Positions 8,340 through 15,688 of a DNA stretch of 17,417 nucleotides are shown piece by piece (position 1 is the first letter of the stretch; each line of letters begins with the position of its first letter). A program made the translations under genes and the position numbers. The notes below the pieces were generated by a model. It was given only the letters and a program-made list of their open reading frames with translations. It had not been told where the DNA came from and ran no database searches. The stretch is taken from the NCBI GenBank assembly GCA_016763395.1, contig JAESTW010000470.1, positions 1-17,417 on the forward strand, in the 5' to 3' direction. Source of the stretch: Kofleriaceae bacterium. GTDB taxonomy: Bacteria; Myxococcota_A; Polyangia; Haliangiales; Haliangiaceae.

Positions 8340-9281
8340 ATCCGCCGCTTCCATGTCCTCTAGCTTCTTCCAGTGCACTCGCCCCATTTCGGACAAGAGA
8401 TCGATTTCGGTTTCCGGACTCCCGGAACGCCGTCTCGCCTTGAGTGCGTTGGTGTACAACGTAACGTTGCCCGTCCAGTTTTCCTCTTTTTCACCGTGCG
8501 ATACCAAGTATTCCAACGCGCGGGCATTGCCCGGATCGGAGGCGATGACATTTTGCATAGCGTTTACAGTCAGCGCCGGGTCACTCAGTCGGCTCTCGCC
8601 CAGATCGGCGATCTGAATCCATGCCGCGTTGCGATTGCCAACACTTGTCGACACAGAAATATTCCTACGAAGGTGAGAGAGCAAATCATCCCATCGCTCC
8701 GCGCGGTAGAGCAGACGAGAGAGCTGCGCTTGAGCGCGCATGTTGTTGGCATCGATCTCCAGAGCCTTGCCCAATAGCTCTTCAATCTCGTCGGCGTCCG
8801 GCTGATAGCGCCCGTAGGTCTCTGCAGCGGCTCGGTACAGGCTCGTCGCCAAGCTAGACTCCGTTGTGGCTTCGGCCTCCTCAATGTATTTTTCAACGAT
8901 TGCCTGCCAGTTCGCTTTCACCTTTTCCAGGTGCTCGAGTCGTTGCTGCGCTTCCGTGTTGCCAGGGTGCAGGCGCACCGCCTCCCCGATAAACTTCATC
9001 CCAGTTTCGACCTCAAGCAAGTCGTCAAACACCACAACGCCCTTGGCGAAAAGAAGGTTTGCTTGTCGCTCGCCTTCCGCATGTGCCAACTCCACATCGA
9101 AGAGTTCAACCGCTGCCTCGGACGAGCCTCGCTCCAGAAGTTCTGTCCGGGCGCTCTCCAACGCCATCGTCACCTCGCTGGTCGTCAGTATCGACGGTCC
9201 GAGTTTCTGCAGCTCCGATATCGCCCAAGCGTTGCTAGGGTCATTGTGGAGCATCTTCAAGTACTCTGTGTAGGCAGCCAT
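8337..9281 (-). CDS. Giant TPR-repeat protein, N-terminal segment (314 aa, ends at in-frame TAG)
   Basis: This is the true 5' end of the TPR gene. ATG 9281 is preceded by AGAGGA with a 6-nt spacer, the best ribosome-binding site in the region. There is no signal peptide; the first residues (MAAYTEYLKMLHNDPSN) already look like a TPR helix, so the product should be cytoplasmic. Repeat anchors are ANWQAI (W125), RWDDLL (W197) and NWTGNV (W269), exactly 72 residues apart. The frame stops at TAG 8337-8339 after MEAAD. The same frame then continues without a gap (CFTRLRKLSPANQVHLDFY), and the next anchor-like position comes about 75 residues after W269, so the stop interrupts a repeat rather than ending a domain. 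As sequenced it would give a 314-residue truncated product. It is divergent from the ABC exporter genes. Confidence 0.88.
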   Translation of the reverse strand: MAAYTEYLKMLHNDPSNAWAISELQKLGPSILTTSEVTMALESARTELLERGSSEAAVELFDVELAHAEGERQANLLFAKGVVVFDDLLEVETGMKFIGEAVRLHPGNTEAQQRLEHLEKVKANWQAIVEKYIEEAEATTESSLATSLYRAAAETYGRYQPDADEIEELLGKALEIDANNMRAQAQLSRLLYRAERWDDLLSHLRRNISVSTSVGNRNAAWIQIADLGESRLSDPALTVNAMQNVIASDPGNARALEYLVSHGEKEENWTGNVTLYTNALKARRRSGSPETEIDLLSEMGRVHWKKLEDMEAAD

Positions 9282-9287
9282 TTTCTA

Positions 9288-9293
9288 TCCTCT
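9288..9293 (-). promoter_or_regulatory. Ribosome-binding site of the giant TPR gene
   Basis: On the minus strand AGAGGA lies six bases (TAGAAA) before ATG 9281. It fixes this as the true start of the TPR gene; neither downstream piece of that gene has a comparable site. Confidence 0.75.
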
Positions 9294-9307
9294 GAGAACA
9301 CGGTAAG

Positions 9308-9330
9308 GCGAGTTCTTCCAACAAACTCGC
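9308..9330. repeat. Perfect 7-bp inverted repeat in the divergent intergenic region
   Basis: GCGAGTT (9308-9314) and AACTCGC (9324-9330) are exact inverse complements separated by 9 nt. They lie 27 bp upstream of the TPR start codon. This could be an operator for a dimeric regulator or a small hairpin in the TPR mRNA leader. The sequence alone does not decide between these. Confidence 0.5.
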
Positions 9331-9339
9331 AACGTGCTA

Positions 9340-9369
9340 AATGTACTCTCACAGCCTTGGCCGGGACAA
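9340..9369 (-). promoter_or_regulatory. Possible sigma-70-like promoter for the TPR gene
   Basis: On the minus strand TTGTCC (9369-9364), an 18-nt spacer and TACATT (9345-9340) give a partial -35/-10 match, with 4 of 6 bases in the -10. Initiation would fall near 9332, placing the 9308-9330 inverted repeat right at the start of the leader. The match is weak and based only on consensus resemblance. Confidence 0.2.
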
Positions 9370-9596
9370 CGCATAGCGGGGTGAAGTTGAGGAAAGCGCG
9401 CTACAAATATCCTTGTTTTTTTCAACAAGCCGTCCCTATCTAGTTGACTGGCAGCAAGATAGCGACGCTCCTGCCAAAGTGCATGAAGGCCAATGTGTGC
9501 AAGAAGTGCTATTGGTGAGATCCGAATTTACTTCAGCGTGAATCCGTACCCTCTGTGTGATGACCGGAGCACACCTTTGCCGCTAGTGTAGTCCTC

Positions 9597-11390
9597 TTGC
9601 CTAGCAACAATGCAGAGAAGAAGGAGCTTCCAAGCGCCGACCTCGGTGGTGCGTGGAGCTACCTCACGCCCTACTCAAAACAGGTTGCCCTAGCCTCCTT
9701 TCTTCTTCTGTGTACCGCCGCACTTGCTCTTGCAGTCCCCAAGCTGCTCGGCGCAATCGTCTCCGCATTAACCTCGGACAACCCCTCCGATAGTGTTCCG
9801 ACTCTGGCGCTGGCAATGATAGGCGTAGCGGTGGTCGCGGCATGCACTCGAATCGGATCGAGAGTACTACTATTTAATGCCGCTCGGTACGCCGAGTACG
9901 ATCTGCGTTCGGCTCTTTTTCGACACCTGCTGCGCTTGGACTCCAACTACTACCGGACACACCCAACCGGCGATCTAATGAGTCGACTCACCAACGATGT
10001 TCAGACGGTGCGCGCGCTGTGGGGCCCAGGCCTGCTAAACATCGTCAACGCGAGTTTCATGTTCACGGTCGCGCTGGTCCTAATGCTGCTTGTTGATCCA
10101 GTTCTAACGGCATGGGCTCTGATCCCCTACCCGCTCATGTTTATCTTGGGCACCTTCTTTGGACGCAAAATCTACAAGTCGAGCAGGAAGGTGCAAGAGC
10201 AACTCGGACATCTCTCCTCATCAATCCAAGAAGATCTGAGCGGGGTTGCAATAATCAAGTCCTACAATTTAGAAGAGGCCCGCATAGAGGCATTTCGCAA
10301 GTCTTCCGCCGAGCTCATGATCCACAATATGGTCTTGACCAAAACCCGAGGGCAACTCGTTCCAACTCTCGGCGCGGTAGCAGCGCTAGGGACTGTTGTG
10401 ATGCTCTTTTTGGGCGGCCAACGGGTCATCGATGGCTCGCTAACACTCGGACAGCTAATCGAGTTCAACGGGTACCTCGCAGTACTTGTCTGGCCTACGT
10501 TGGCGCTGGGTTGGATGATAACGCTCTTTCAGCGTGGACGAGCCTCGTGGGAGCGCCTCTACAACATTTTTCAGACAGAAGGAGACGTCGTTGACGGCAT
10601 GGCGGCTGCGCTCGATCCCGACACAGTAACTGGTGCTATCGAGTTCCGTAATCTAGACATTACTCTCTCGGGAAAGCATGTCATAAAGAACTTGTCGCTG
10701 TCGATTCCAGCGGGCTCAACCACCGCAATCGTTGGCCGTACCGCGTCCGGGAAAAGCACCTTAATTTCTGCCCTTCCCAGGCTCAACTCCGTTGCCGATG
10801 GCAGTATTTTCCTCGATGGTCACGACATCAATACCCTGCCCTTGGCAAATTTGCGTTCCTTAGTTGGGTTTGCCCCGCAGGAGGCCTTTCTCTTTTCTGA
10901 CACGATCGCTAACAACATTCGCTTTGGTGTCGAGCGCCGCCCAGTACCTCCCAAGGGAGAAGTGGAATTCCAGGCGGCGATTGATGAAGCGGCACATGCC
11001 GCCGGACTAGGACGAGATTTGGACCGACTACCCGATGGCATTCACACCATCGTCGGCGAGCGCGGGATCACGCTATCTGGCGGACAACGACAGCGAGTCG
11101 CCCTCGCCCGAGCATTGGCAACTGAAGCCCCCCTGCTCATCCTCGACGACTCTCTCTCGTCAGTTGACGCAGAAACGGAACGCGAAATATTGCTGCGCCT
11201 AGCCACTATCATGGAAGGCAGGACCTCTATCCTTATCTCTCACAGGCTCGCTGCGGTTCGCAATGCAGATCAGATCGTCGTACTCGAAGATGGCGAGATC
11301 GCCGAGTTGGGCACCCATGAAGAGCTCTTGGCAAAAGACGGAGTGTACGCGGATATCTACAAGACCCAGCTTAACGAGGGCATACAGTAG
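9597..11390 (+). CDS. ABC exporter half-transporter, degenerate-site subunit (MdlA/MsbA-like)
   Basis: The 597-residue protein fuses a six-helix exporter membrane domain (about residues 20-320) to a nucleotide-binding domain (about 345-590). Visible motifs are Walker A GRTASGKST (380-388), Q-loop Q428, signature LSGGQ (493-497), Walker B LLILDD (513-518), D-loop SSVD and switch His549. The catalytic glutamate after Walker B is Asp518, the usual change in the non-hydrolysing site of heterodimeric exporters; the partner gene carries the matching change. It overlaps the next gene by one base, so the two products should be coupled and form a heterodimer in the inner membrane. The start is uncertain: TTG 9597 is the only start codon between the upstream in-frame TGA (9561) and the first membrane helix, and no clear Shine-Dalgarno precedes it. 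The substrate is unknown; Mdl/BmrCD relatives export drugs or lipids. Confidence 0.93.
   Translation: MPSNNAEKKELPSADLGGAWSYLTPYSKQVALASFLLLCTAALALAVPKLLGAIVSALTSDNPSDSVPTLALAMIGVAVVAACTRIGSRVLLFNAARYAEYDLRSALFRHLLRLDSNYYRTHPTGDLMSRLTNDVQTVRALWGPGLLNIVNASFMFTVALVLMLLVDPVLTAWALIPYPLMFILGTFFGRKIYKSSRKVQEQLGHLSSSIQEDLSGVAIIKSYNLEEARIEAFRKSSAELMIHNMVLTKTRGQLVPTLGAVAALGTVVMLFLGGQRVIDGSLTLGQLIEFNGYLAVLVWPTLALGWMITLFQRGRASWERLYNIFQTEGDVVDGMAAALDPDTVTGAIEFRNLDITLSGKHVIKNLSLSIPAGSTTAIVGRTASGKSTLISALPRLNSVADGSIFLDGHDINTLPLANLRSLVGFAPQEAFLFSDTIANNIRFGVERRPVPPKGEVEFQAAIDEAAHAAGLGRDLDRLPDGIHTIVGERGITLSGGQRQRVALARALATEAPLLILDDSLSSVDAETEREILLRLATIMEGRTSILISHRLAAVRNADQIVVLEDGEIAELGTHEELLAKDGVYADIYKTQLNEGIQ
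11376..11380 (+). promoter_or_regulatory. Ribosome-binding site of the second ABC gene
   Basis: GAGGG inside the end of the first ABC gene lies 9 nt before GTG 11390. That start overlaps the previous TAG by one base (taGTG), typical of translational coupling that keeps two heterodimer subunits in equal amounts. Confidence 0.6.
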
Positions 11391-13264
11391 TGAGTTCTCC
11401 AAAAGTGAGCTCTCCCAAAACGAGCTCTCCAAAAGCGAGTTCCCCCCTAAGCTCTCCGGCCCCAAAAGGGTCGGAGGAAGAGGTCCTCGGACAAGCCTAC
11501 GACACCAAGCTCATGTTGCGTCTGTGGACTTATGTCCGAGATCATGGGGTACTGCTGGCATTCGCCTTACTGCTCATTCCAATTACGGTCGCATTTGAGA
11601 TCGCTCAGCCCTACCTGCTCAGCGTCGCCATCGACGTCTATATTACGAACCATGTCACCGATGGCCTAGGTACACTGGCCCTGGTCTACGTCGGTTTTGT
11701 CATTATGCAAGCCCTGTGCGGCTATGCACAACTCTACGCCCTGCAACTCGTCGGACAGCGATCCATGCATAGCCTCAGGCTGGCCACCTACCGACATATC
11801 CTCACTCGCCGCTCTGCCTTCTTTGACAGGATCCCTGTAGGCCGTCTTCTCACTCGCATGACCAACGACATCGAGAGCATCAACGAGATGTTCGCAGGTG
11901 GCGTAGTGACCTTACTTGCCGACGTGGTTCGGCTCATTGCCATCGTCGGCATGATGCTCTACCTCAACGTGCAGCTGACTTTGATTACCTTCATCACCAT
12001 TCCCGCATTGGTGATCCTTGTCCGATACGCGCGCAAGCTGATGCGCAGCTCCTATCGCCAAATTCGAGTCAAACTCGCCGCCATGAACACTCATTTGCAA
12101 GAACATCTCAGCGGCATTGGCATCGTACAGTTATTCGTCCGAGAAAAAGCGACCGCTGACAAATACGACGAAATCAACGCCGAGTACCGGGAAGCGTACT
12201 CTGGCTCGATCATGGCAGACGCCAGCATGTACGCCATAGTAGAGGCCATTGGGCTTATCTCGGTGGCGGCAATAGCCTGGTATTCGGGTGCTACGATTGG
12301 CGAGACTGGGCTCACGATTGGGCTGGTGGTTGCGTTCATCGAATACGTCAATAAGTTCTTCATCCCCATCAAAGATTTCAGTGCCAAATACGCTGTTATG
12401 CAGTCTGCCATGGCTGCCGCGGAACGGATTGTCGGCCTGCTGGACACAAAAGAAGAAGATGCACCTATGCGAACAGCCGATGCCAGTATCACTGGCTCGG
12501 ACTCATTCGCTGTCGAGTTTAAGGATGTGAAGTTTTCCTACCGTGAGGGAGAGCAAGTGCTGAAGGGGCTAGGGCTCTCTGTCCGGCCCGGAGAAAAGGT
12601 CGCTGTGGTTGGCGCTACAGGCTCGGGTAAATCGACTCTGATCAAGCTCCTGGCCAGGCTCTACGAAACTGACGAGGGAGCGATATTCCTGGACGGCCAA
12701 AACATTCTGAGCCTACCTGCGGGTGAACTTCGCCGGCACGTCACGGTGGTCAACCAAGATGTTTTCCTCTTCAAAGGTACTATCGCTGACAATGTTCGCA
12801 TGGGAAATCCAGATGCCAGCGACGACGATGTCACAGATGCACTCAGACGCATCGGAGCAGAAAGTGTTTTCAAAGGCAGCCTGGCAGACAGCCAGGAAGA
12901 AAACGCTGTCGATATCCACCTCATGATTGAAGACCGTGGGGACAATCTGAGTGCCGGCCAGCGGCAACTCGTAGCCTTCGCGCGGGCGCTCGTCCGAGAT
13001 CCCAAGCTGCTAATCTTGGATGAAGCAACAGCGCATGTCGACCCCAAAACGGAATCCGCTATCGAGCGAGGGCTGGATGCTCTCATGCGAGGCCGGACAA
13101 CCCTCGTCATTGCACACCGGCTGTCGACGATCGCAAACGCAGACAAAATCGTTGTTCTCGACCACGGCGTTGTTGCCGAAACAGGCACCTACGACTCGCT
13201 AGTCGAAGATGGTGGGCTCTTCGCACAACTGCAGAAGAGCTTTTCCAGTCATCAATCCCCGTAG
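11390..13264 (+). CDS. ABC exporter half-transporter, consensus catalytic subunit (MdlB-like)
   Basis: The protein has 624 residues. An unusual low-complexity leader of SSPK-type repeats (residues 2-26) is followed by a six-helix exporter domain (about 45-335) and a nucleotide-binding domain (about 375-615). Visible motifs are Walker A GATGSGKST (408-416), Q-loop Q456, signature LSAGQ (520-524), Walker B LLILDE with catalytic Glu545, D-loop AHVD and switch His576. The non-standard signature (A for G) pairs, in a head-to-tail dimer, with the Asp518 site of the upstream subunit. Glu545 pairs with that subunit's intact LSGGQ. This is the asymmetry known from heterodimeric exporters such as TM287/288 and BmrCD, and it strongly supports a dedicated pair. 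GTG 11390 has GAGGG at good spacing; translation from a later codon would remove the SSPK leader. The substrate is unknown. Confidence 0.93.
   Translation: MSSPKVSSPKTSSPKASSPLSSPAPKGSEEEVLGQAYDTKLMLRLWTYVRDHGVLLAFALLLIPITVAFEIAQPYLLSVAIDVYITNHVTDGLGTLALVYVGFVIMQALCGYAQLYALQLVGQRSMHSLRLATYRHILTRRSAFFDRIPVGRLLTRMTNDIESINEMFAGGVVTLLADVVRLIAIVGMMLYLNVQLTLITFITIPALVILVRYARKLMRSSYRQIRVKLAAMNTHLQEHLSGIGIVQLFVREKATADKYDEINAEYREAYSGSIMADASMYAIVEAIGLISVAAIAWYSGATIGETGLTIGLVVAFIEYVNKFFIPIKDFSAKYAVMQSAMAAAERIVGLLDTKEEDAPMRTADASITGSDSFAVEFKDVKFSYREGEQVLKGLGLSVRPGEKVAVVGATGSGKSTLIKLLARLYETDEGAIFLDGQNILSLPAGELRRHVTVVNQDVFLFKGTIADNVRMGNPDASDDDVTDALRRIGAESVFKGSLADSQEENAVDIHLMIEDRGDNLSAGQRQLVAFARALVRDPKLLILDEATAHVDPKTESAIERGLDALMRGRTTLVIAHRLSTIANADKIVVLDHGVVAETGTYDSLVEDGGLFAQLQKSFSSHQSP
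11393..11467 (+). repeat. Imperfect 15-bp tandem repeat encoding an SSPK leader
   Basis: Units at 11393-11407, 11408-11422 and 11423-11437 are near-identical 15-mers of the AGYTCTCCMAAARYG type, followed by a 12-nt (11438-11449) and an 18-nt (11450-11467) derivative. They encode SSPKV, SSPKT, SSPKA, SSPL and SSPAPK at the N-terminus of the second ABC subunit. The length is multiple-of-three throughout, so copy number can change without breaking the gene. Confidence 0.8.
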
Positions 13265-13293
13265 GGCGCAGAGCGTGTTATCGTTGAGCTTCG

Positions 13294-15309
13294 ATGCGCT
13301 TCCCGAGTCCACTCCTCCCCCTGGCATTCTTCCTACTCTCAGGCCTCACGTTCCAGAGCAAGGCGAGCGCTTCGCCGAAGCTTGAGCGCAGCAGTGCGGC
13401 ACTGCAGAAGAAGCAACAAGAACTCTTCAGCCAGGCGCCCAAGGAACTGTTCTTAGGAAGAATAATGAGCGCCGAGATTGCGAGTTTCAAGCGCGCACTG
13501 GAGGAGGCAAAGTCACAACAACACTCAGTCCTGGAGTCGATGGCTCTGCGAGCGGAGTCTGCCATCAAAACGATCACCGACCTGGCTGTACGGGATGAAC
13601 TATTTGGAATAGGTGGTGGCGTTGGCGCTGGAGGTTCGGCTGCTGGCTCTGGCGGTGCTAGCTTTCATAAATCCCCTGATTTACCCACCATGCTTATCGG
13701 TGGAGCCTTGGACTTTGTACGAAAACGCGCAAAAGAAGAGGCGCTTCGCTTCATATTGGAGAAAATGGACAAAGAACTGTGCGTCAAAGATGGCGGTGAG
13801 GAATTGCTGCCATCATTTTGCACGCTCCTCGGACAAATTCACAATTCTCGTTGGGTTGCCCCGCTCTCGCTATTATTGCCAGCACTTCGCCAAGACTTGG
13901 CTGTTCTGCCCCAGTCAATACTCAAGAATCTTAGTGCAACGGACTCCCCGGCCCTGCACTGTGGCCTAGGGATCACAGTCCAAGTCCACCGCGAGATCAG
14001 CAGTCTTCCTAGTTTGCAAGGTCTGACCGGCTCTCTTACCCGGAGCCTCTACAACCCCAACTGCATGCCCTATTTTTTCGGACAAGAAATCGAGTCTGAC
14101 TGGTCGACGTATGCACAAAAAATCTCAATCGTCCGAGTTGCCTTCGCAGCAGTACTTCGAACCATAGACAACAATGGCATATCCAGCGATCGCGCGCTCT
14201 TTGTGGAGGCAGAAGCCAGCCTGCGTGACCTTCTGCCCACCTCAGAAGGTCACGATCTAGCAATATTGGAGTTCATGGAAGACTATGAATCGCGATTATT
14301 AGCTCTCGAGTCCTTGCAAGCGCCATCAAAACCTGCGGACAAGCGACGATTCGAGAAGGCCTGGGTAGAACTCAAAGCAATACAGAGCGAGATCGACCAA
14401 TTCCTGGAACTCCAGCGCGGCGTCGCCGAGAAGCTACAAGAGAAATTACTCAGCGCATTGCAGGAGAAGCTGGGTGCCTCGCTTCTGAGACTCTCCAAAC
14501 GCCTCTACCTCCTCAATACCCGCCTGGAACAGCTAGCCCGTGTCCGCTCAAAGGATGACACTACAAAGGTAGACGCTGAGTTGCGCTCTGTTCTCGATGA
14601 GTCCCTTAGCTTGTTAGAAGCACTACTAGTTGACACTGCATCGAGTGACACAATGACTCTTGTGCAGGAGATGCGGTCACTGCTCAAAGCGATGGAGGCG
14701 CTTCGGCACAATCACTTTGCTCCTGGAATCAGTCTACTTTTGGCGACAGGTCTTTTTGAGTCCAATACCGCAGTCAAGACTCTCTTGCCCTTCCTGGAAC
14801 TTCTCGCAGGGCTTGCCGATGCGAAAAACTCTGAAGACGTGAGCGAACTCATCGAAAACGCTGCTCTACCTACAGGTTCATGGCGCGAGAAGCGACGCAA
14901 GTTCACCCTTGGCCTGGCAGCGCAGTTCGGTGTGTCCGGTGGACTCGAGCGCACCAGCGCCAATAACTCCCCACACCTCGGCGCGTATATTCCGGTTGGC
15001 GTCGATGTTTCCTGGCCCATTGGCAAAACCTGGGCTGGTGGATTTCTGCTGCAAATCGTGGATCTAGGCACCGTGACAAGTACTAGGCTCGGCGAAGAAG
15101 ACGAAGTCGCCCGAGAGCCGCGCTACGAACTCTCTACGATTTTTGCCCCTGGAGTCCAAGGCTATCTGGGTATCGGGAATTCTCCTTTTGTTATCGGACT
15201 CGGAGTCGACATCGTGCCGACACTGCGCGCGACTTCGGACGGGTCAACATCCGCCGCACTGCGTGGCCGGCTCTCCTTAGCTATCGATTTGCCACTCTAC
15301 ATGTTCTGA
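13294..15309 (+). CDS. Secreted helical protein with C-terminal outer-membrane-like module, unknown function
   Basis: The 671-residue product begins with a cleavable signal peptide (hydrophobic stretch about 7-20, then FQSKASA). Next come a charged helical region (27-100), a glycine/serine/alanine linker (105-123), a helical domain with four cysteines (163, 176, 223, 257) and a long coiled-coil-like stretch (about 350-440). The last 140 residues are beta-rich and end in phenylalanine (IDLPLYMF), as barrel proteins often do. This tail has IVDLGTV, IFAPGV and a GNSPFVIGLG segment. From memory it resembles the C-terminal module of large uncharacterised Bacteroidota proteins (an ALPxGS..KR entry, then IDLGA and APG motifs); I could not check this. 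It lies 29 bp after the ABC pair on the same strand, so it is probably the third gene of the operon and may act with the exporter. The Shine-Dalgarno before ATG 13294 is weak. Confidence 0.8.
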   Translation: MRFPSPLLPLAFFLLSGLTFQSKASASPKLERSSAALQKKQQELFSQAPKELFLGRIMSAEIASFKRALEEAKSQQHSVLESMALRAESAIKTITDLAVRDELFGIGGGVGAGGSAAGSGGASFHKSPDLPTMLIGGALDFVRKRAKEEALRFILEKMDKELCVKDGGEELLPSFCTLLGQIHNSRWVAPLSLLLPALRQDLAVLPQSILKNLSATDSPALHCGLGITVQVHREISSLPSLQGLTGSLTRSLYNPNCMPYFFGQEIESDWSTYAQKISIVRVAFAAVLRTIDNNGISSDRALFVEAEASLRDLLPTSEGHDLAILEFMEDYESRLLALESLQAPSKPADKRRFEKAWVELKAIQSEIDQFLELQRGVAEKLQEKLLSALQEKLGASLLRLSKRLYLLNTRLEQLARVRSKDDTTKVDAELRSVLDESLSLLEALLVDTASSDTMTLVQEMRSLLKAMEALRHNHFAPGISLLLATGLFESNTAVKTLLPFLELLAGLADAKNSEDVSELIENAALPTGSWREKRRKFTLGLAAQFGVSGGLERTSANNSPHLGAYIPVGVDVSWPIGKTWAGGFLLQIVDLGTVTSTRLGEEDEVAREPRYELSTIFAPGVQGYLGIGNSPFVIGLGVDIVPTLRATSDGSTSAALRGRLSLAIDLPLYMF

Positions 15310-15324
15310 GATTGCCGGAGAAAC

Positions 15325-15678
15325 TCACCGCGGCGTCCACACGCAACCTCGGACGACTTCGCAGGCAAATTCCGCCTTGGGGATGAAGCAGACGGTATCA
15401 CTGATATAACCTCCGGTACATCCGCCGTCCCAGCTGCAGTTTGCAAACTGCTGACAGTCTGTCCGTGATGGAGATAGATTACACTCTCCCGGTCCTGTGC
15501 ACCCGGCTCCTTGCTCGCAATATGGACCACAGCCAAAGGCTGGCCAGTCTTCACATTGATCGACCTGTCCGCCGCACGTTCCCTCTACAATATCACGAGG
15601 GTCGTCATAATCAGGCAACTCCTCGCATCCGGCCTGTATGCCGACCAACAGTATCAACAAAAGAATTCCTTGACTCAT
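15325..15678 (-). CDS. Small cysteine-rich lipoprotein, unknown function
   Basis: From ATG 15678 the product is 117 residues. A short hydrophobic signal (GILLLILLVGI) leads to the lipobox-like QAGC with Cys18 as lipidation site; Gln at -3 is unusual. The mature part has twelve further cysteines in about 100 residues, enough for six disulfides, including two C-x5-C-x-W motifs (CQQFANCSW and CEVVRGCVW). Similar small cysteine-rich lipoproteins are common in myxobacteria-like genomes, but I know no function for this one. An in-frame TTG at 15720 would extend the protein and overlap the protease gene, but would put 14 polar residues before the signal, so ATG 15678 is preferred. It starts 10 bp after the protease stop and is probably co-transcribed. 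Its end is 15 bp from the convergent 13294-15309 gene, with no visible terminator between them. Confidence 0.75.
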   Translation of the reverse strand: MSQGILLLILLVGIQAGCEELPDYDDPRDIVEGTCGGQVDQCEDWPAFGCGPYCEQGAGCTGPGECNLSPSRTDCQQFANCSWDGGCTGGYISDTVCFIPKAEFACEVVRGCVWTPR

Positions 15679-15688
15679 CACAATCTTT

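Larger units (their letters stand above)
9282..9596. other. Divergent intergenic region (315 bp), no gene
   Basis: The region separates the TPR gene (minus) from the ABC exporter operon (plus). No convincing coding frame or RNA gene is visible. It holds the TPR ribosome-binding site, the 7-bp inverted repeat at 9308-9330, a weak minus-strand promoter candidate, and a small perfect inverted repeat CTTGTT/AACAAG at 9412-9429 around a T-rich loop. Plus-strand promoters for the exporter must lie here, but I cannot place one confidently: TTGACT at 9444-9449 has no matching -10. Confidence 0.6.

Noticed and set aside
9444..9449. TTGACT as a -35 box for the ABC operon
   Set aside because: At 17 bp spacing the -10 position reads GCTCCT, and nothing near it resembles TATAAT.
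15310..15324. Terminator between the convergent genes
   Set aside because: The gap is only 15 bp and holds no inverted repeat or T run.
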